Origin: JANMZR01 sp040385875
Lineage (GTDB): Bacteria; Bacteroidota; Bacteroidia; Cytophagales; Spirosomataceae
Length of the DNA: 8,976 nucleotides
Direction of reading: 5' to 3'
NCBI GenBank assembly: GCA_040385875.1
Contig: JAZKGO010000083.1
Span: 1-8,976, forward strand
Part shown: in pieces, positions 6,266 through 8,976 of the stretch
Layout: each line of letters starts with the position of its first letter
Position numbering within the stretch: the stretch's first letter is position 1
The notes under the pieces: model-generated
Database searches by the model: none
Seen by the model: only the letters and a program-made list of their open reading frames with translations
What the model was told of the DNA's origin: nothing
Made by a program: the position numbers and the translations under genes

Positions 6266-7066
6266 GGATTCCACTATCATATCTATTGTGCTGTTAACAG
6301 TAACAAGGGTTGTAATACAAATATCACTTAAAGCTACCACAACCTCTACCTTGTAGCTATAATTACCAGGCTCTGTAACAGTGATTGTTGGCGATTGAAT
6401 GGTATTGCTTGTGCTAAAGCTTGAAGTACCAGGCCCCGCTGTTTGAGTCCATAAAAATGTTGGGGTGCCTCCAACAAATCCATCAAGAGCTGCATTCAGT
6501 GTAAAAGTGTTAAAACATACAGTATTTCCCTCTTGAGAATTATTTTCAACAACTACAACTGGATCTATTTGGATTGTACCTCCATTAGCAATTAATGTTG
6601 CAAAAGTGATGCAGGCACCACCACCAGTACATACCGCATATTGAACGTCACCAATCCAGATTTCGTCGTTATTATTGCACGAACCACCTAGAGCAATAAC
6701 ACCATCCAATGTTGTATTTTCTATTACAATTGATGTATTCTGAGCAAGATACAATTGTATGCTACTGCCATTTATCCAGGCAATTTGGCCTCCATTCTGT
6801 ATTATGATTTTATTTACCCCACCTGGAATTGTAAGATCTACATCCATTGTAAGCACAACACCACTTGGTATGGTCATAGTACCTGTGCATCCAGAATAAG
6901 TAGCCAAAAAATCGGAAGCATTGATACTGGTCGTAACGGTACAGTCAGCTTTAGCCTTTGAAAAGCCAAATGTGAATAGCACTGCAAATAGCAATGTTTT
7001 TAATAGTAACGAATGTTTTGAAGAAGTATAATTGCCTGAGCAATTACTTGTGTAGATGTGTTTCAT
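5714..7066 (-). CDS. T9SS type A sorting-domain protein with beta-solenoid-like N-terminus
   Basis: This 450-residue secreted protein is exported by Sec and then by the type IX system across the outer membrane. Residues 1-40 are a signal peptide with a long polar start (about 19 residues), a hydrophobic stretch LLLKTLLFAVLFTFGF, and likely cleavage at AKA-DC. Residues about 41-160 are rich in short beta strands (IPSGVV, LTIPGG, NKIIIQNGGQI, SIVIENTTL), like a small right-handed beta-solenoid, with scattered cysteines. Residues about 165-265 resemble a PKD/Ig-like domain ending in GNYSYKVEVVV. Residues 270-365 are the FnIII-like spacer common before the sorting signal (LPVRLVSF, then FSHFEIQKS). 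The sorting domain starts near FYPNPA (373-378) and ends in VQYRKLIK. No enzyme motif is visible; adhesion or surface coating is possible but unproven. The tail module is paralogous to that of the next gene to the right. Confidence 0.9.
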   Translation of the reverse strand: MKHIYTSNCSGNYTSSKHSLLLKTLLFAVLFTFGFSKAKADCTVTTSINASDFLATYSGCTGTMTIPSGVVLTMDVDLTIPGGVNKIIIQNGGQIAWINGSSIQLYLAQNTSIVIENTTLDGVIALGGSCNNNDEIWIGDVQYAVCTGGGACITFATLIANGGTIQIDPVVVVENNSQEGNTVCFNTFTLNAALDGFVGGTPTFLWTQTAGPGTSSFSTSNTIQSPTITVTEPGNYSYKVEVVVALSDICITTLVTVNSTIDMIVESCVLPVRLVSFNAKSTPSGNEINWNTSNETNFSHFEIQKSNDSHAFAGIGKVAGNNKKDQFSYSFLDKKSESESYYRLKMFDLDGSSVISKTIFVKNENQKQLVGEFYPNPALANEVSINISSSVNANWTVTSFDMAGKVVNTEIKKLNAGQNLVKIGANKLNKGLNIIRFESGNEVQYRKLIK

Positions 7067-7159
7067 TTTTTTTGATTAAAAAAGTAAGAAGTTTAAATGA
7101 TTAATAAATATTTAAGAATTTCAAGAAAATATTTTTTATTACATATAATTTTATTACCA

Positions 7160-7167
7160 CAAAAATA
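7160..7167 (-). promoter_or_regulatory. Candidate -7 element for the T9SS cargo gene at 5714-7066
   Basis: Read on the minus strand this is TATTTTTG, an exact TAnnTTTG match. Initiation near 7153 would give a leader of about 86 bases. The nearest TTTG on the minus strand (7196-7199) lies 28 bases upstream of it, further than normal for a -33 element. The whole stretch 7070-7210 is very AT-rich and holds no gene that I can see. Confidence 0.35.
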
Positions 7168-7270
7168 ATAAAAAGCATTATATAAAAAAATATTGCAAAA
7201 ATTATTTGAATGATGCCCTATGGATGACCGTTTTTCAACTGAATAGTTTATCCACTAATATTACCTTTTA

Positions 7271-7311
7271 AAAACCCAAAAGCCCACTAAAAACTAGCAG
7301 GCTTTTGGGTT
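7271..7311 (-). terminator. Terminator after the rightmost T9SS cargo gene
   Basis: AACCCAAAAGCC at 7273-7284 is perfectly complementary to GGCTTTTGGGTT at 7300-7311: a 12-bp stem with a 15-base loop that has a small inner CTA/TAG pair. On the minus strand the stem runs into T5 (7270-7274). It lies 21 bases past the stop codon at 7333 and separates the two tandem T9SS genes into different transcripts. Confidence 0.88.
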
Positions 7312-7332
7312 CAAAGAAAAAGAAATTTTAAA

Positions 7333-7920
7333 TTATCTGCTCAGTTTTCGGAATTGAACACCGTTAGCGTTTTCAAATCGGAAGATTGATAGACCCGGTC
7401 GTATTTCTTTCATACCTAATTTCACTTTATTTTCACCTTTATCCAATTGGCGAGTTTCAGTTTTAATGACTCTTCCAGATAAATCATACTGGTTGATAGT
7501 CCATAAAGAGGCAGTGCTACTGTAAATATCTATAGATACCTCATTTCCAAAAGCTGGATTAGGATAGAAATTACCTACAATTGATTGTCCAATTTCATTT
7601 TCTATGAAAATTACTTTTGAATAGTCTTTGCTACCATCCATGTCTACCATTTTTAAGCGATAATAGGCTTTTGGTAAATTGATTGTATTGCTATTACTTA
7701 ATTGATTGTTTTCATCAATATAGTTGTAGGTAAGGTTTTCCTTCGTGTTCGACTGAGCACCGTCAACTTTTGCAATCATTTTGAACGCTTTCGCATCTTC
7801 GCTGCGCTCTACTTCATAATGGCTAAAGTTTTGTTCCGAGCTTGTTTTCCAAGTCAATTCATTTCCTTTGTTGGTTGATTTGCCAGTAAACGAAATGAGT
7901 CTAACAGGAAGCGGAGGACA
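7333..7920 (-). repeat. Paralogous C-terminal module, copy 2 (FnIII-like spacer + T9SS sorting domain)
   Basis: This is the counterpart of the module at 5714-6265, running from CPPLPVRLISF to the terminal VQFRKLSR. This copy has about a dozen extra residues in the spacer (around SNSNTINLPKA), shortly before YYRLKM. It points to duplication, or to sharing of a standard tail between cargo proteins. Confidence 0.85.
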
Positions 7921-8976
7921 ATTTACCGAAACTGAATAACTGCATGAGCTGGTATTTCCACAACGATCAGTAGCGGTTAAAGTAATGGTGGTTAAACCCG
8001 CAGCTAAAGTAACAGGACTAGCAGTAACCAATGTCGGAGTAGCCATCGTGGTTGCTCCTGACAAAGTATAATTCAAGACAATATTGGCGGTTTCAGTACA
8101 ATTATCAGTTACCACTATTTGAGGGAATGTATATTGTTTCACGCAGTTATCTGTGGGGCTTACCATAAAATCTTGATTAGCTGGACAGGTAATAATTGGA
8201 GCGGTTACATCATGCACAACAATTGTTTGAACTAATGTACCTACATTGTTACAAGCGTCAGTTGATGACCAGGTTCTTGTATATATTTTAGCACACTCTT
8301 CTTCAAAAGTCAAACAGCCCGTATTGAAATGAATCGAACCATTTACACTTTGTTGTTTTCTGGCATAAACTTGCCATTGTCCCCCTGCAGCACCCGTAAA
8401 ATCTTCAAATTTGGTGACAAAAGTAATGCCAGGTAAATCTGCGATTGTTTGGGCAGAAGCCACACCAGTTGGCCTAAAATTACCAGCACCCGTTGGTATT
8501 AAATTTGAATTTTGCCAAATAGGATATCCTGATGAATTAGGATAAAGTGAAGGAGAGAATGTTCCTGGATCTTCACAATTGCCACCTTGACAAAAATTAC
8601 CTACTAAAACAATTCCTTGAGTACCATTTGGAGCAATCAAAACAAACTCAGCCCGACCTTTGCCCTGATTACTATCGAAAGAAAGATCCGCTTTTTGCAA
8701 TTGATTCGCTAGTAGCGAACTAACTACATTTATGGGGAAATAACTACCTGCTGCATTTATATTTCCTCCTCCATTGGTAGGAAAACACTCTACCAAAGCA
8801 TCACTAAAGCTAAGCATTCCAGGAGCACTGCAATTATCTGTCACCATTGGAGGGGCAACTGTAAACTCGCAATTGGCATCGGCATTCACGTCTACCAATG
8901 CTGGGCCAATAATGATTGGTCCCTGTGTATCTGCTACCGTAATAGTCTGACTTGTCGAAGAGCTATTTCCACAGTC
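7333..8976 (-). CDS. Large T9SS cargo protein with HYR-like repeats and an inserted P-domain-like segment (cut by right edge)
   Basis: The reading frame is open to base 8976, so the N-terminus lies outside and 547 codons are visible. The in-frame TTG at 8896-8898 is not a believable start, because codons upstream continue the domain pattern (DCGN, then QTITVADTQGP). In order, the visible part holds: the end of one HYR-like repeat (8976-8917); the start of a second (NADANCEFTV, TDNCS; about 8889-8790); a segment of about 160 residues resembling a proprotein-convertase P-domain (AEFVLIAPNGTQGIVLVG near 8655-8599 and FEDFTGAAGGQWQVYARK near 8409-8356); the rest of the second repeat (ECAKIYTRTWSSTDACNN to about 8208); a third repeat (APIITCPA to TDRCGNTSSC; about 8202-7942); an FnIII-like spacer from LPVRLISF (7911); and a type A sorting domain starting at YPNP (7555-7566). 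HYR and P-domains are non-catalytic beta folds. The protein is likely a secreted or surface-anchored adhesin-like protein or a multidomain enzyme whose catalytic part is off the edge. Confidence 0.9.
   Translation of the reverse strand, partial: DCGNSSSTSQTITVADTQGPIIIGPALVDVNADANCEFTVAPPMVTDNCSAPGMLSFSDALVECFPTNGGGNINAAGSYFPINVVSSLLANQLQKADLSFDSNQGKGRAEFVLIAPNGTQGIVLVGNFCQGGNCEDPGTFSPSLYPNSSGYPIWQNSNLIPTGAGNFRPTGVASAQTIADLPGITFVTKFEDFTGAAGGQWQVYARKQQSVNGSIHFNTGCLTFEEECAKIYTRTWSSTDACNNVGTLVQTIVVHDVTAPIITCPANQDFMVSPTDNCVKQYTFPQIVVTDNCTETANIVLNYTLSGATTMATPTLVTASPVTLAAGLTTITLTATDRCGNTSSCSYSVSVNCPPLPVRLISFTGKSTNKGNELTWKTSSEQNFSHYEVERSEDAKAFKMIAKVDGAQSNTKENLTYNYIDENNQLSNSNTINLPKAYYRLKMVDMDGSKDYSKVIFIENEIGQSIVGNFYPNPAFGNEVSIDIYSSTASLWTINQYDLSGRVIKTETRQLDKGENKVKLGMKEIRPGLSIFRFENANGVQFRKLSR

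Noticed and set aside
7031..7044. Small palindrome ATTGC-CTGA-GCAAT within codons 8-12 of the T9SS gene
   Set aside because: A 5-bp stem this short is common by chance and lies in coding sequence. No link to translation control can be supported.
1..8976. Search for mobile elements, CRISPR arrays, toxin-antitoxin or defence genes, tRNA and rRNA
   Set aside because: No transposase, regularly spaced repeats, tRNA-like cloverleaf or defence motif was found. Every sizeable frame is explained by the listed genes.

Overview
The window looks like an ordinary AT-rich chromosomal segment of a Bacteroidota bacterium. The order Cytophagales is plausible, but that is only a guess from gene style. Three things support the phylum. 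Two proteins carry C-terminal type IX secretion (T9SS, Por) sorting domains. The shikimate-entry enzyme is a DAHP synthase with chorismate mutase fused at its C-terminus, an arrangement known from Prevotella and Porphyromonas. Matches to the Bacteroidota -7 promoter element TAnnTTTG lie upstream of several starts, while Shine-Dalgarno sites are not evident.

Layout. Positions 1-819 hold the 3' end of glmS (both SIS sugar-isomerase domains). A small Tat-signal Dabb-family protein follows 20 bases later (840-1244) and ends at a hairpin terminator. A secreted DUF1080 (3-keto-disaccharide hydrolase family) protein lies at 1469-2152. It converges on the DAHP synthase/chorismate mutase gene (minus strand, 2337-3431) across a perfect 15-bp bidirectional terminator. 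An AT-rich divergent region (3432-3688) separates that gene from a monofunctional proline dehydrogenase (3689-4891). Next is lspA, lipoprotein signal peptidase (5034-5654). The right third is two minus-strand genes for large secreted T9SS cargo proteins (5714-7066, and 7333 to beyond the right edge). They share a C-terminal module but have unrelated N-terminal regions.

How the genes relate. Most are separate transcription units, each with its own terminator. They cover cell-wall amino sugar supply (GlmS), aromatic amino acid entry (DAHPS-CM), proline catabolism (PRODH) and envelope biogenesis (LspA). The two T9SS proteins are a paralogous surface or secreted pair. No operon encoding a novel multi-gene system is visible. 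I see no mobile element, CRISPR array, tRNA or rRNA, and no gap between genes exceeds 300 bases.

The most interesting points are four. A P-domain-like jelly-roll segment appears to be inserted inside a HYR-like repeat of the rightmost protein, whose reading frame stays open to the window edge. The two T9SS genes form a tandem pair with a swapped front half. An inverted repeat made of two promoter-like octamers sits between the divergent DAHPS and proline dehydrogenase genes. The Dabb gene has a promoter-like element overlapping the glmS stop codon and a possible second, cytosolic start.
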